NCBI RefSeq assembly: GCF_000970025.1
Contig: NZ_CP009528.1
Span: 4,265,168-4,329,167 of the forward strand
Reading direction: 5' to 3'
DNA from: Methanosarcina barkeri MS
GTDB lineage: Archaea; Halobacteriota; Methanosarcinia; Methanosarcinales; Methanosarcinaceae
DNA length: 64,000 nt
Part shown: positions 44,726 to 53,688 of the stretch, in pieces
How the letters are laid out: every line of letters begins with the position of its first letter
Position numbering within the stretch: the first letter of the stretch is position 1
Program-made: the position numbers and the translations under genes
The notes under the pieces: model-generated
Database searches by the model: none
Seen by the model: the letters and a program-made list of their open reading frames with translations, nothing else
Told to the model about the DNA's origin: nothing

Positions 44726-45865
44726 ATGCAATACGATTTCTATAAAAGCCCTCTATTCAGAGTTTATACTGAGATCGAAGACGGGCACATGAGGATGAAA
44801 ACCAGCGGGGTTGCTTCCATCCTTATGAGAAAAACTCTTGAGAAAAACCTCTCAATTTTTGAAGGCGAGAAGCCTGCAAAAGTCGAGGCCGACAGGCTCA
44901 TCTGTTCAACCTGGATGCCCCCGGTGCCAAGCCAGGGTTTTGACCGCCTGGTAAAAAGCCAGATTTATTCCATGCTGGGAAAAATGGTTCCGGACCAGGT
45001 AACTATTTCTGTTACTGAAGAATGCCCTAATAACTGTATTCACTGCGCTCTGCCTGACACGAAAAACCGTAAAAAACTTGCTCCTGAAATCGTAAAATCT
45101 ACAATTGACCAGGTACTCGAAATGGGCACAACTTTCGTGATCTTTGATGGAGGCGAGCCCCTGACTTATCCTGGTCTGGAAAACCTGATAAGGTACGTAA
45201 ACCCTGAAAAAGCAATCACAGGTATGTTTACCTCAGGTGTGGGGATGACTGAAGAGCGAGCCAGCAGTCTGAAAGAAGCGGGACTTTATTCCCTTACTGT
45301 AAGTTTTGACAGCGCGTATGAAGATAAGCACGATCACGTAAGAGGCAGGAAAGGAGTTTTCAAAAGTGCGGTTGAAGCCGTCAAAAATGGGATTAAGGCT
45401 GGCCTGCTTGTAAATATATATGTGGTGCTTTCCAGGGATAATGTGAACGAGCTTGAAGAACTATATGCTCTTTCGTCCGAGCTTGGAGTCCATGAACTCT
45501 CCTTCTACGAAATCGTTCCCACGGGCAGGTGGATAGATCACGCCTCTGAAATCATGACCCCAAAAGACCTGAAAAAATTTGAGAATTTCGTATCAGGAGC
45601 CAGGGAGAAAGAAGGCCCCAGAATATTTCCTATCCCACTGGTCATGAACACCACAGGCTGCATGGCAGGCCGAAAGTGGCTCCATATAACCCCGGAAGGA
45701 AATATTCTTCCCTGCGCCTGTATCCCCATTTCCTATGGAAATGTTCATAGAGACAGAATAAAGGATATCTGGAAAAAGATAAGGGAAGACCCTGCATATA
45801 ATGCAAAGTGCTGCCTTATGAGAAACCCCGAGTTCAGGGAGAAGTATCTGAGTCTGTCAGAGTAA
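44726..45865 (+). CDS. Radical SAM protein with SPASM-like C-terminus
   Basis: The 379-residue radical SAM enzyme has the cluster motif CPNNCIHC (CX3CX2C, about residue 103 on), a GGEPL SAM-binding motif, and a C-terminal extension with CMAGRKWLHITPEGNILPC, then C and CC pairs, typical of SPASM/twitch auxiliary clusters. An N-terminal extension of about 95 residues precedes the barrel. It follows the reductase-like gene by 71 bp in the same direction. The reaction is unknown; context suggests modification of an isoprenoid or aromatic precursor. Confidence 0.83.
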   Translation: MQYDFYKSPLFRVYTEIEDGHMRMKTSGVASILMRKTLEKNLSIFEGEKPAKVEADRLICSTWMPPVPSQGFDRLVKSQIYSMLGKMVPDQVTISVTEECPNNCIHCALPDTKNRKKLAPEIVKSTIDQVLEMGTTFVIFDGGEPLTYPGLENLIRYVNPEKAITGMFTSGVGMTEERASSLKEAGLYSLTVSFDSAYEDKHDHVRGRKGVFKSAVEAVKNGIKAGLLVNIYVVLSRDNVNELEELYALSSELGVHELSFYEIVPTGRWIDHASEIMTPKDLKKFENFVSGAREKEGPRIFPIPLVMNTTGCMAGRKWLHITPEGNILPCACIPISYGNVHRDRIKDIWKKIREDPAYNAKCCLMRNPEFREKYLSLSE

Positions 45866-46138
45866 ATTGGGGACGATTATTGAAAGTCTCAGAGCAAAGT
45901 TCGAAGAAAGTTATAATTTTGCTCTCATAATCCTTCTTTTTTGAAGTAAAAAGTGTTAGTTAAAATAACTTGAGTTGCTGGACTATATAGCACTGGAGTA
46001 TAGAACCAGCCAGATAAAAACAGAATCAGTAATAGCACAGAATAAGCCGGAATGAACTCGAAAAATTAGGATGCAGGTTGAAACATACCTGCAACGTAAA
46101 TTGAAGACTTTAAGCTAAATTTTTGTTTATGAGACGAA

Positions 46139-46996
46139 TCAGACTAAACCCGATCTCTGAAGAGTCATCAGGTCTTCGGTGGTGAGTTTTCCTCCGCCCT
46201 TGAACTTTTCGAAGATGGACTTGGCATCCTTCTGGAGTTCGGACTTAACAACGCGAGATCTTCCTTCTTTGTCTTTCTTCCTGAGCTTAAAGATTTCTTT
46301 ATCGAGATCCCGGATTTCCTTCTGGGCATTGATGAAAGCCTTATGCTGTTCGTCAGCTGCTTCCTGAGCTTTTACAAATTCCCTGTGAGCAACGTCAGAC
46401 TCTGCTCTGGTTTTGTCAGCCTCTTTGAAAGCTGCAATCATCTTCTCATGATATTCCTGAGCCTGCCTGGCATATTCAGCCAGCTGGGTATGGAATTCTG
46501 AGGCTTCATCTCGGATTTTCTGAGCTTCGTCCAGAAGATTCTTCAGTTCGGAGTTGCTCTCAAGCTGGACTTTTTTGACGTGATATTGCTTTTGAAGCTG
46601 AGTGATCTTTCCAACGAGTTCCCTTTCCTTGCTTGTACTCAGGACTTCAGTCTGCTGAGCAAATTCAAGGCGATCAATGTCTTTTCTTAGAGATTTGATT
46701 GAAGGACCACCCAGGTTGCTCTGCTTCCTGATGGAATCAGCCTTTGCAAAGAGCTCATTTGCCTTAGCATTGGTTTCATCGCGCTTGCTCTTGTATTCGC
46801 TGACCTTCTCATTAATTTCGTCCCTGAGAACTTTTAGTTCCTGAGCTTCGTTAATAAGGTCTTTTGTCTTCTTGTTAAGTTCATTACGCTTTGCAGCGAG
46901 TGCACTGGCCTCTGCGTTTAAAGTATTCCTTTTTTCCTTGGCTTCTTCAGAAATGTCTTTCAAATCTGATCTTTTTTTCTGCAGTTCCTTTAGCAT
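46139..46996 (-). CDS. Long coiled-coil protein (COG1340-like)
   Basis: A 285-residue, highly charged, almost wholly alpha-helical protein with heptad patterns over residues 1-235, for example KRNELNKKTKDLINEAQEL, and a short C-terminal globular segment, GGGKLTTEDLMTLQRSGL. It resembles the conserved archaeal coiled-coil family COG1340, often next to serB. No signal peptide or membrane span. It follows serB by 49 bp on the same strand. Function unknown. Confidence 0.78.
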   Translation of the reverse strand: MLKELQKKRSDLKDISEEAKEKRNTLNAEASALAAKRNELNKKTKDLINEAQELKVLRDEINEKVSEYKSKRDETNAKANELFAKADSIRKQSNLGGPSIKSLRKDIDRLEFAQQTEVLSTSKERELVGKITQLQKQYHVKKVQLESNSELKNLLDEAQKIRDEASEFHTQLAEYARQAQEYHEKMIAAFKEADKTRAESDVAHREFVKAQEAADEQHKAFINAQKEIRDLDKEIFKLRKKDKEGRSRVVKSELQKDAKSIFEKFKGGGKLTTEDLMTLQRSGLV

Positions 46997-47045
46997 CTCT
47001 TATTGTGCCTCCCGATCCAGCAAAAAAGCTGGCATTTTAGTAGCT

Positions 47046-47750
47046 CTATTGTTCGATGTCAACATGCTGTGCCTGATTACAACATTGATAAGAAAGAGAT
47101 TCAAGAACAGGGATAACGGCTTTAAGGTCTTTTTTTGTTATGACCACATCCGCATATTCCCTCAGGATGGGCTTGGGATTGAAAGCTATAGCAAAACCTG
47201 CTTTCTCAAAGACACAGGCATCGTTTGCGCCGTCCCCGACAACTACACATTGCTCCGGCCGAACCCCATTTAGTCGGGTGAGTTCTTCAAAAACCTTTGC
47301 TTTGGAGTCACTCTGAGTGATCGGGCCGACAACTTTGCCGGTAAGAAAGCCGTCTTCCACAAGCAGTTTGTTGGAAACAATGAAATCAATGCCAAGCGCT
47401 TTGCCTATCGTATCGGCAGAAATGGTAAATCCACCGGAAATCATTGCAGTTTTATAGCCCCTACTTTTGACATAAAGGATAAGTTCTGCTGCTCCCGGCA
47501 TCAGATTGATCTGGTTTACCGCATCAAGGGCAGTTTCAAGAGGAAGTCCCTTAAGAAGCCTGACCCTTTCAATAAGTGCTTGCTCAAAATCAAAGTCTCC
47601 ATACATCGCTTTCTTCGTAATCTCCTCTACTTTGCTTACAACACCTGCAGCCCTGGCGAGCTCATCGATAGTCTCAGCGTCTATAAGGGTGCTATCCATA
47701 TCAAAAACAATCATTTTGTTTCCAGTAAAATTATGCATAGGACAGTTCAC
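47046..47750 (-). CDS. serB: Phosphoserine phosphatase SerB
   Basis: HAD-superfamily enzyme that dephosphorylates phosphoserine in the last step of serine synthesis. The 234 residues show motif I FDMDSTLIDAETIDELA (nucleophile Asp near 17), motif II SGGFT, and motif III/IV GDGANDACVFEKAG, with the FEKAGFAIAFNPKP ending typical of SerB. The frame starts with MNCPMHNFTGNKM; the ATG at residue 13 could also be the start. It heads an operon with the coiled-coil gene and is divergent from mtd. Confidence 0.93.
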   Translation of the reverse strand: MNCPMHNFTGNKMIVFDMDSTLIDAETIDELARAAGVVSKVEEITKKAMYGDFDFEQALIERVRLLKGLPLETALDAVNQINLMPGAAELILYVKSRGYKTAMISGGFTISADTIGKALGIDFIVSNKLLVEDGFLTGKVVGPITQSDSKAKVFEELTRLNGVRPEQCVVVGDGANDACVFEKAGFAIAFNPKPILREYADVVITKKDLKAVIPVLESLSYQCCNQAQHVDIEQ

Positions 47751-48153
47751 TCAATCAAAACCTGGACCTGAATAACTATTAGATATAGCGGGATAATTTC
47801 CCGAAAAAGGGCATGCTGCCTGGTGTACCTTCTTCAGGGGTACCCCCGCAATTTAGTATAATAAATTTGCCCTGACATTAAAAGCCCACCAACGGATAAA
47901 GTTTTCAAATTATAATACGGGTTCTGTGAACAAGACCACAAAACAACAGCAATGATGTCAACGTTTTTGAGTGAAATAAATCACATCCTTTTTAAGCTTT
48001 TCGGAGGAGCAAAGAAAGATATTGAATAATAGTTATATATCACATACATTTTTATAAAAGAAGGTTGATAAGGATATAACCTGCCAAAAGGATTATAAAC
48101 CCATTAGGAATTCCATTATTTAAAAAATTGGTTAACACAGGATTTTGAGAAAA
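47751..48153. promoter_or_regulatory. Divergent promoter region serB / mtd
   Basis: About 400 bp without a gene. A TATA-like box GTTATATATCA near 48031-48041 is suited to mtd, leaving a leader of about 85 nt. Near 47822-47848 the partly inverted GGTGTACC and GGGGTACC could be a regulatory site. No ribosome site of normal strength precedes mtd. Confidence 0.45.
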
Positions 48154-48984
48154 ATGGTCAACATAGGTTTTATAAAAATGGGCAACCTGGGAATGAGCCA
48201 GGTTATCAATCTGGTCCAGGATGAAATTGCAGCAAGAGAGGGAATTACGGTACGTGTATTTGGTACAGGTGCCAAAATGAGCCCTGCAGAAGCTGCAGCT
48301 TCTGAAAGTTTCAAGCAGTGGGATGCAGATTTTGTGATAATTATCAGCCCAAACGCAGCAGCTCCGGGTCCCAAAGCAGCTCGTGAAGTATGGAAGGACG
48401 TCCCTTGCATTGTGGTCTCAGATGGTCCAACAAAGAAAGAAGCCAGAGAGGCTCTTGAGAAGGCCGGTTTCGGATATATGATCCTCCCAGTAGACCCTCT
48501 TATCGGAGCCAAGAGAGAGTTTCTTGACCCTGTAGAGATGGCATCCTTCAATTCCGATGCAATGAAAGTATTATCCGTTTGTGGTGTTGTTAGACTCGTC
48601 CAGGAAGAACTGGACAAGGTAACTGACCAGGTTGCTTCCGGAAAATCAGGAAAGGAGCTTGAACTTCCACACATTTTTGCAAAACCCGAAAAATGTGTTG
48701 AGTACGCAGGCTTTGCAAATCCCTATGCAAAAGCAAAAGCTCTTGCCGCCCTTCACATGGCTGAAAAAGTAGCACAGGTTAACTTCCCTGCATGTTTCAT
48801 GTTAAAGGAAATCGACCAGGTGTGCCTGACAGCAGCAGCTGGACACGAAATAATGGGAGCCGCTTCACAGCTTGCAATACAGGCAAGAGAGATTGAAAAA
48901 TCCAATGATACCGTATTCAGACAACCCCATGCAAAGAACGGTACCCTGCTGAAGAAAGTAAAATTATACCAGAAGCCAGAGTAA
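48154..48984 (+). CDS. mtd: F420-dependent methylene-H4MPT dehydrogenase
   Basis: Reversible reduction of methenyl-tetrahydromethanopterin (or sarcinapterin) to the methylene form with reduced F420, in the C1 branch used by methyl oxidation and CO2 reduction. The ATG at 48154 gives the classic MVNIGFIKMGNLGMSQVINL-type start and 276 residues, the usual length; the frame is open from a TTG at 48145. Also seen: VFGTGAKMSPAEAA, IISPNAAAPGPKAARE, and AAAGHEIMGAASQLA near the end. During methylotrophic growth it works in the oxidative direction, linking this gene to the mta cluster metabolically. Confidence 0.97.
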   Translation: MVNIGFIKMGNLGMSQVINLVQDEIAAREGITVRVFGTGAKMSPAEAAASESFKQWDADFVIIISPNAAAPGPKAAREVWKDVPCIVVSDGPTKKEAREALEKAGFGYMILPVDPLIGAKREFLDPVEMASFNSDAMKVLSVCGVVRLVQEELDKVTDQVASGKSGKELELPHIFAKPEKCVEYAGFANPYAKAKALAALHMAEKVAQVNFPACFMLKEIDQVCLTAAAGHEIMGAASQLAIQAREIEKSNDTVFRQPHAKNGTLLKKVKLYQKPE

Positions 48985-49489
48985 AACCGGAAAAATTTAA
49001 GGTTTGAACAGGAAGCTTAAATGGAGGAGCGAATAATTCTCCTGGGAAAGTAAGCGGGAGCTGGTCCTCCAATAACCACTTTTTTCAATTAACATGCAAT
49101 TGGCAGGTAATTTTTCAATTTACTATTCAAATGTCAATAATTTTTCAGTTTACTATTCAAATGTCAGTGATTTTTCAATTTATTATGAAATTCATTTTTC
49201 ACATATGCCTTCAAAAAGAGAACATGTTTTTTGATATCGTTTTTGGAGAATTACTCGAAATTTGCAGTTAACTTGAAAATTTGCGGTTATTATCTCAACT
49301 AAAACTTAGGTAAATGATCGCTGGAAGTTTTCAATGAAGGCAAAAGGTCGAAAATATGGGGTACTTCAAAAATACACTTTTGAGTAACCAAGACGATTTT
49401 CAGAAAAAACGATAGCCAGAAAAAGGATGAAAATTAAAAGAACATCTGTGAAAGGTCAGATGCAAACTTCAGGTTATATATTACGACCT
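48985..49489. repeat. Intergenic region with 30-bp tandem repeats
   Basis: About 500 bp without a gene. A 30-bp unit beginning ATTTTTCAATTTACTATTC is repeated about four times between 49080 and 49200 (offsets 49080, 49110, 49140, 49170), the outer copies diverged. A weak hairpin, AGGAG/CTCCT, at about 49024-49043 may belong to the mtd 3' end. Confidence 0.75.
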
Positions 49490-49915
49490 TTATTTTTTAG
49501 CATATTCGACTTCTTCCAGTACCGATGTATATTCCTGAAAAACAGAGTGAAGATCTATAGTAGCCAGTATGTCCACAACTCCAAGAGCTGCAATAACTTC
49601 TCCGTCTTTCGAGTGAATGGGAGCAACAACTACAGGTTTTCCACTGTACACTCCTTCCGTAGGGACTTTGTGGACAACTTTGTTTGTTTTCAATACTTCT
49701 TCGAGCACAGGCCCTGTGTAGTCTCTATCAAGGATTTGACCTTTTTCCAGGCGAAGTCCTTTTCGCTTGAGACTGCGAATGGTTGTAGGAAGTCCAATGA
49801 CCGAGTGTACTGCGACTGCTAGTGTCTCGAGGTCTTCGGGCCCTGAATCTTCTGAGATAGATAGGGTAGTAATCTTTTCACCCCTGTAAATTACTTGAGA
49901 CCGGCCAGGACACAA
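49490..49915 (-). CDS. DUF2111 family protein
   Basis: A 141-residue archaeal protein of the DUF2111 family, found in methanogens. Recognised from LETLAVAVHSVIGLPTTIRS, GPVLEEVLKTNKVVHKVP and VVAPIHSKDGEVIAALGVVDI. The core may adopt a GAF- or PAS-like sensor fold, judging from the last motif. The start is uncertain: TTG at 49915 opens the frame and gives an N-terminal MCPGRSQVIYRGEK that may be untranslated. It lies 80 bp behind the DUF166 gene on the same strand. Function unknown. Confidence 0.7.
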   Translation of the reverse strand: MCPGRSQVIYRGEKITTLSISEDSGPEDLETLAVAVHSVIGLPTTIRSLKRKGLRLEKGQILDRDYTGPVLEEVLKTNKVVHKVPTEGVYSGKPVVVAPIHSKDGEVIAALGVVDILATIDLHSVFQEYTSVLEEVEYAKK

Positions 49916-49995
49916 AGTAAAGGCTCCTCAGAAATGAAAAGCTGAATCCAACTTTCCGGTCATATTTAGAATATGTTTTTTCAAAGAATATATAA

Positions 49996-50658
49996 TCACT
50001 CCTCACTTTCAAGAGCTTTTATAAACGCCTGTTTATGCAGTTCCCCTGACTCATGGATCCCACCAATCTCGCCACGTGTCGCCCGACAGGGGTAATGCTG
50101 GATCAACAGCCCGGCTTTGGGAGGTGCATCTTTTATTTCCGTTCCGACTATTTCCTCTGCCATATACCAGGTACTCCCACATGGAGCGCCTTTTATTACC
50201 TTGACATCGGCAATTTTTCCATCTTTTGTTTTTACCTTCAAGATAGGAGACCCAAAGAGTTCTGCAAACGGCCTGTTGAAATCATTGGGTTCAAGACTAC
50301 AGCAGATTTCATCTACCTCGATATCCATACCTGAAACTTCGGAGATCTTTTTGAGTTCGGGAACTGAAGCTCTGGATGGCCCACCCGGTACTATAAGAGA
50401 ACGCACACCAGCTTCTGCCGCAAGCTTTGCAATTGCAGATGTCAAATCCGGATGCAAAGAGTAGGTAATTATAATTTCGGCAGAGAACACATGTTTATCG
50501 AAGTTAAGAGCTTCCAAATATTCATCAGGCTCTTCAATAAATACAGGCACGAATTCAGGCAGATCCGCAGTTACGATTGAAAAATCACTGTACTCCCTGA
50601 TAGTCTCAATAAGGCGGTGCCCGTACTTACCCCGCGTAATTACTCCTATTACAGTCAT
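49996..50658 (-). CDS. DUF166 family protein (putative archaeal thymidylate synthase-like)
   Basis: A 220-residue protein of DUF166, a methanogen-enriched family historically annotated as a thymidylate synthase without firm proof. Conserved cysteines occur in DEICCSLEP (about 118-126), GAPCGSTWYMAEE and HYPCRATRGE, with glycine-rich LIVPGGPSRASVPE in the middle. It starts with a clean ATG and is divergent from thymidylate kinase (tmk), a suggestive neighbour for a dTMP role. No classical ThyA or ThyX motif is present. Cysteines could bind an Fe-S cluster. Confidence 0.72.
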   Translation of the reverse strand: MTVIGVITRGKYGHRLIETIREYSDFSIVTADLPEFVPVFIEEPDEYLEALNFDKHVFSAEIIITYSLHPDLTSAIAKLAAEAGVRSLIVPGGPSRASVPELKKISEVSGMDIEVDEICCSLEPNDFNRPFAELFGSPILKVKTKDGKIADVKVIKGAPCGSTWYMAEEIVGTEIKDAPPKAGLLIQHYPCRATRGEIGGIHESGELHKQAFIKALESEE

Positions 50659-50836
50659 ATTATTCTAATCTATTTTTAATATTGCATAAATAGATACTTA
50701 TTTTGTCTAGAATTTAGCCCTGAATTGCCAATTATATATGGAATTGAGACCTTATAATGAGTCCGGAAAGCCTGTAGATTATAAATACAGATAACGCGTT
50801 TCACTAAAAATCTCTAAAAGAAAAAAGACGATATTT

Positions 50837-51454
50837 ATGAGAGGGAAACTGATCACACTTGAGGGCATTGACGGCTCAGGCAAAAGCACAGTTGCAGAAA
50901 AACTTCAGAAGAATCCTGAAATTAAAGCCTTTAAACCTGTTTTTACCAGGGAACCAACAAGAGGTACTCTAACTGGAAATGTCGTGGAAAAAGCTATTCA
51001 GTCAGATACTGATCAGCTTGCCGAGCTTTTCCTTTTTACAGCTGACCATGCCGAACATCTGGCAAAACTTATAAAACCTGCACTTGAAAAAGGAAAAATA
51101 GTAATTTCTGACCGCTATTCCGACAGCCGATATGCTTACCAGGGCATGACCCTGAAAACTCACCTGGAGAATCCTCTTGAATGGGTAAAGGATCTGCACC
51201 GGGGTTGGACTATTGTTCCAGATCTGACCTTTCTCTTTGATATCAGGCCCGAAATTTCAATTGAACGCTGTGGGAAACGAGGAGAACAAAGTAAGTTCGA
51301 GAAATTAGAGTTTTTACGGGGAGTCAGGGAGATTTTCCTCAAGCTTGCGGCAAACGATCCAGAACGTTTTATTGTAATCGATGCTTCCCACTCTCCCAAA
51401 TACATAGAAAAAGAAGTTGTGAAAAAAATAATGGAGTTCCTGAGCAGGAACTGA
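50837..51454 (+). CDS. tmk: Thymidylate kinase
   Basis: Phosphorylates dTMP to dTDP. The 205 residues show P-loop LEGIDGSGKSTVAEKL (about 8-23), the TREPTRG substrate motif, DRYSDSRYAYQG (the DR(Y/H) motif) and a lid region RCGKRGEQSKFEKL. Normal length. The ATG has weak upstream complementarity. It is convergent with the small gene at 51497 and divergent from DUF166. Confidence 0.93.
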   Translation: MRGKLITLEGIDGSGKSTVAEKLQKNPEIKAFKPVFTREPTRGTLTGNVVEKAIQSDTDQLAELFLFTADHAEHLAKLIKPALEKGKIVISDRYSDSRYAYQGMTLKTHLENPLEWVKDLHRGWTIVPDLTFLFDIRPEISIERCGKRGEQSKFEKLEFLRGVREIFLKLAANDPERFIVIDASHSPKYIEKEVVKKIMEFLSRN

Positions 51455-51496
51455 CCAGATTCAATAATTGAACCTAAATTAAAACCAAAATAACCA

Positions 51497-51757
51497 TTAG
51501 AGGCCGTTATCATCCGCAAATTTGATCAGAGTTTCTCCCAACATCCTGACATGGGCGGGGTTAAGGTTGAACCTGGACCTCTTTACGCCTCCCCGCTCCT
51601 TTGCAAGTTCGACATACTCTTTCTCAAAGCGTTCACTATGCGCCAGAGAGACCGTCATATACCAGCCTCCTCCCATCTTAATCTCCACATATCCATCTCC
51701 GCTTGTCTCCTCAGCGTTTTCCTCAATATTCTCTTCAGATGTATCCTTCTTTACCAT
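51497..51757 (-). CDS. Small conserved-looking protein, function unknown
   Basis: An 86-residue acidic protein: a charged, likely disordered N-terminus (to about residue 20), a beta-rich middle VEIKMGGGWYMTVSLAHSE, and a C-terminal helix LNPAHVRMLGETLIKFADD. No cysteine motif, signal or membrane span. GC-rich codon use and composition look like a real gene, and an AAATATG start follows a GAGGTTTAA site. No family was recognised. Confidence 0.6.
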   Translation of the reverse strand: MVKKDTSEENIEENAEETSGDGYVEIKMGGGWYMTVSLAHSERFEKEYVELAKERGGVKRSRFNLNPAHVRMLGETLIKFADDNGL

Positions 51758-51888
51758 ATTTAAACCTCATAATTTCCTGATTTTAAATGAAATCTGCAAC
51801 TTTTCTCAATACTAAAATACTCGATTATATACAAGACATATAGGGTTGAAATAAAAGGATTTCCAGGTAACAGTTAGTTTTTATTATC

Positions 51889-52058
51889 TGATTTTTATTT
51901 TGTTATTCGATTTTATTTTGTTATTCGATTTTATTTTGTTATTCGATTTTATTTTGTTATTCGATTTTATTTTGTTATTCGATTTTATTTTGTTATTCGA
52001 TTTTATTTTAAGTCATCCGATTTTATTTTGTTATTCGATTTTATTTTAAGTCATCCGA
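51889..52058. repeat. 18-bp minisatellite reaching into a gene's stop codon
   Basis: About nine units of GATTTTATTTTGTTATTC lie in tandem. Two units near the right end carry the variant TAAGTCATCC. The TTA at 52041-52043 in the last variant is the stop codon of the HisA-like gene on the minus strand, so the array appears to have grown from the gene's 3' end. Confidence 0.92.
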
Positions 52059-52775
52059 TTTAAGCCCTGAACTCATCACGGATAGAGGAACCATTCCCGA
52101 ATGAACGGCAGTTGCGACCAGAGCTCCTTTTATCCCGAGCTTATCAAGAGTAAAAAGATCCTCCATATCCTTGACCCCTCCGGCAAGAAGCACGCTATGC
52201 CTGGAACATTCAACCAGTTTTCGAAGGAATTCAGGGTCAAAGCCTGAGGCTGTTCCAACCCTATCAAGGTCAAGGAAAATAAGGTCTTTTAAGGGTAAAT
52301 TATTTAACATTTTTACTATTTCAAAAGGAGACTCCGGGAGCTCAGGATCATTATTCAGAACTTTACCATGCTTTATATCAATGCTAACACTGATCCTTCC
52401 GGAGTTTCCATAAGCAGCATCCTTTATTGCCGAAAGCGTACCTGTTTCTGTGCCTATTACAGCAGTTCCTGCAATAGAAAGGGCTTTTTCCACGTCCTGT
52501 GAAGCCGAGATCCCAAAATCAAGCATTGTGTCTACCTTTGAGCTTACTTCCCGAATTACTTTGGTATTCGTTTCGAGAGGCCCTTTACCCTGAAGCACGT
52601 TAAGGTCGGCAATATAGACTTCCCTCGGACGCAGGAGTTCCACTATGTCCACAGGGTCCGAGCTACTACACACAGTACTTGAATCTGAAACCGGACGGTA
52701 TTTTTCCCTGACCCCACCCTTTGCAAGAACTACGTTACGGTTAAATATATCCATCACAAAGACTACTCGGAACAT
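52041..52775 (-). CDS. HisA-like TIM-barrel protein
   Basis: A 244-residue homologue of HisA (phosphoribosylformimino-AICAR-P isomerase) in a separate subgroup. Visible: VYIADLNVLQGKG in place of the HisA LHVVDLDGA region, VSIDIKHGKVL, LIFLDLDRVGTASGFD, and LLAGGVKDMEDLFTLDKLGIKGALVATAVHSG with the phosphate-binding GG and GA loops. The true HisA of histidine synthesis is expected elsewhere. Divergent from mfnB with 112 bp between, so a link with methanofuran synthesis or another one-carbon cofactor is possible. The C-terminus lies in a minisatellite. Confidence 0.75.
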   Translation of the reverse strand: MFRVVFVMDIFNRNVVLAKGGVREKYRPVSDSSTVCSSSDPVDIVELLRPREVYIADLNVLQGKGPLETNTKVIREVSSKVDTMLDFGISASQDVEKALSIAGTAVIGTETGTLSAIKDAAYGNSGRISVSIDIKHGKVLNNDPELPESPFEIVKMLNNLPLKDLIFLDLDRVGTASGFDPEFLRKLVECSRHSVLLAGGVKDMEDLFTLDKLGIKGALVATAVHSGMVPLSVMSSGLKSDDLK

Positions 52776-52887
52776 ACTTATTCAATAGCTGTATCATCCT
52801 ATAAAAAAGTATAAAATAAAGAATATTGTATAAAAAGAATAATATTCACTGTAAGATTCCAATTAGATGTTTATTTAGAGGCTTTAT

Positions 52888-53592
52888 ATGAAACTGCTTA
52901 TAAGTCCAATTAATAAAGAGGAAGCAATAATTGCTTCCAGAGGCGGCGCAGACATTGTAGATGTCAAGAACCCTAAAGAAGGCTCCCTTGGTGCGAATTT
53001 CCCGTGGGTAATAAGGGACGTAAAGGAAGCTGTAAACGGTAGACAGCCCATAAGCGCAACTATAGGAGATTTTAACTATAAACCAGGAACTGCTTCCCTT
53101 GCAGCATTTGGAGCAGCCGTTGCAGGGGCAGATTATATTAAAGTTGGCCTTTACGATATCCAGACTGAAGATCAGGCCTTCGAGCTTATTACAAAAATAA
53201 CAAAGGCTGTAAAAGACTATGACTCAACAAAGAAAGTTGTTGCCTCAGGATATTCGGACTACAAGCGCATCAATTCAATTTCTCCATTGCTGCTTCCTTC
53301 AATCGCCGCAAAAGCTGGGGCAGATGTGGTGATGGTTGATACAGGAATTAAGGATGGAAAATCTACCTTCGAATTTATGGACGAGGAAGAACTTAAAAGG
53401 TTCACAGACCTTGCCCATGGATGTGGACTTGAAAACGCGATTGCAGGCTCCCTGAAATTTGAGGATCTTCCAGTGCTTGAGAAAATCGGACCGGATATTA
53501 TCGGGGTCCGTGGTATGGTCTGCGGAGGAGACAGAACAAATGCAATCCGACAGGAACTGGTAGAAAAACTCGTAGCTGAATGCCAGGCTTGA
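52888..53592 (+). CDS. mfnB: (5-formylfuran-3-yl)methyl phosphate synthase MfnB
   Basis: Makes the furan precursor of methanofuran from two glyceraldehyde-3-phosphate molecules. The 234-residue TIM barrel keeps the catalytic residues of the characterised Methanocaldococcus enzyme at the same numbers: Lys27 (in VDVKNPKEGS), Lys85 (in DYIKVGLYD), Asp151 and Lys155 (in VMVDTGIKDG). Methanofuran is the first C1 carrier of CO2 reduction and the last of methyl oxidation, so this fits with mtd in the window. A TTTAGAGGC site precedes the ATG. Confidence 0.96.
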   Translation: MKLLISPINKEEAIIASRGGADIVDVKNPKEGSLGANFPWVIRDVKEAVNGRQPISATIGDFNYKPGTASLAAFGAAVAGADYIKVGLYDIQTEDQAFELITKITKAVKDYDSTKKVVASGYSDYKRINSISPLLLPSIAAKAGADVVMVDTGIKDGKSTFEFMDEEELKRFTDLAHGCGLENAIAGSLKFEDLPVLEKIGPDIIGVRGMVCGGDRTNAIRQELVEKLVAECQA

Positions 53593-53626
53593 AATACTTT
53601 TTTAATTTAAGATTGAAGTTCTGTAC

Positions 53627-53652
53627 CGGCAGGTCATCAGGCAGGCCTGCCG
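53627..53652. terminator. Hairpin after mfnB
   Basis: CGGCAGG (53627-53633) pairs with CCTGCCG (53646-53652) around a 12-nt loop; an overlapping perfect palindrome GGCAGGCCTGCC lies at 53640-53651. It is followed by A-rich, not T-rich, DNA, so termination is not certain. It could instead be a protein-binding site for the downstream gene. Confidence 0.4.
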
Positions 53653-53688
53653 AAAAAGAATTATAAGTAAATAACTATTTTTGACCTG

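Noticed and set aside
44726-45865. Radical SAM gene as tetraether synthase
   Set aside because: At 379 residues it is much shorter than the tetraether synthases I know of, and it lacks the extra N-terminal motifs.
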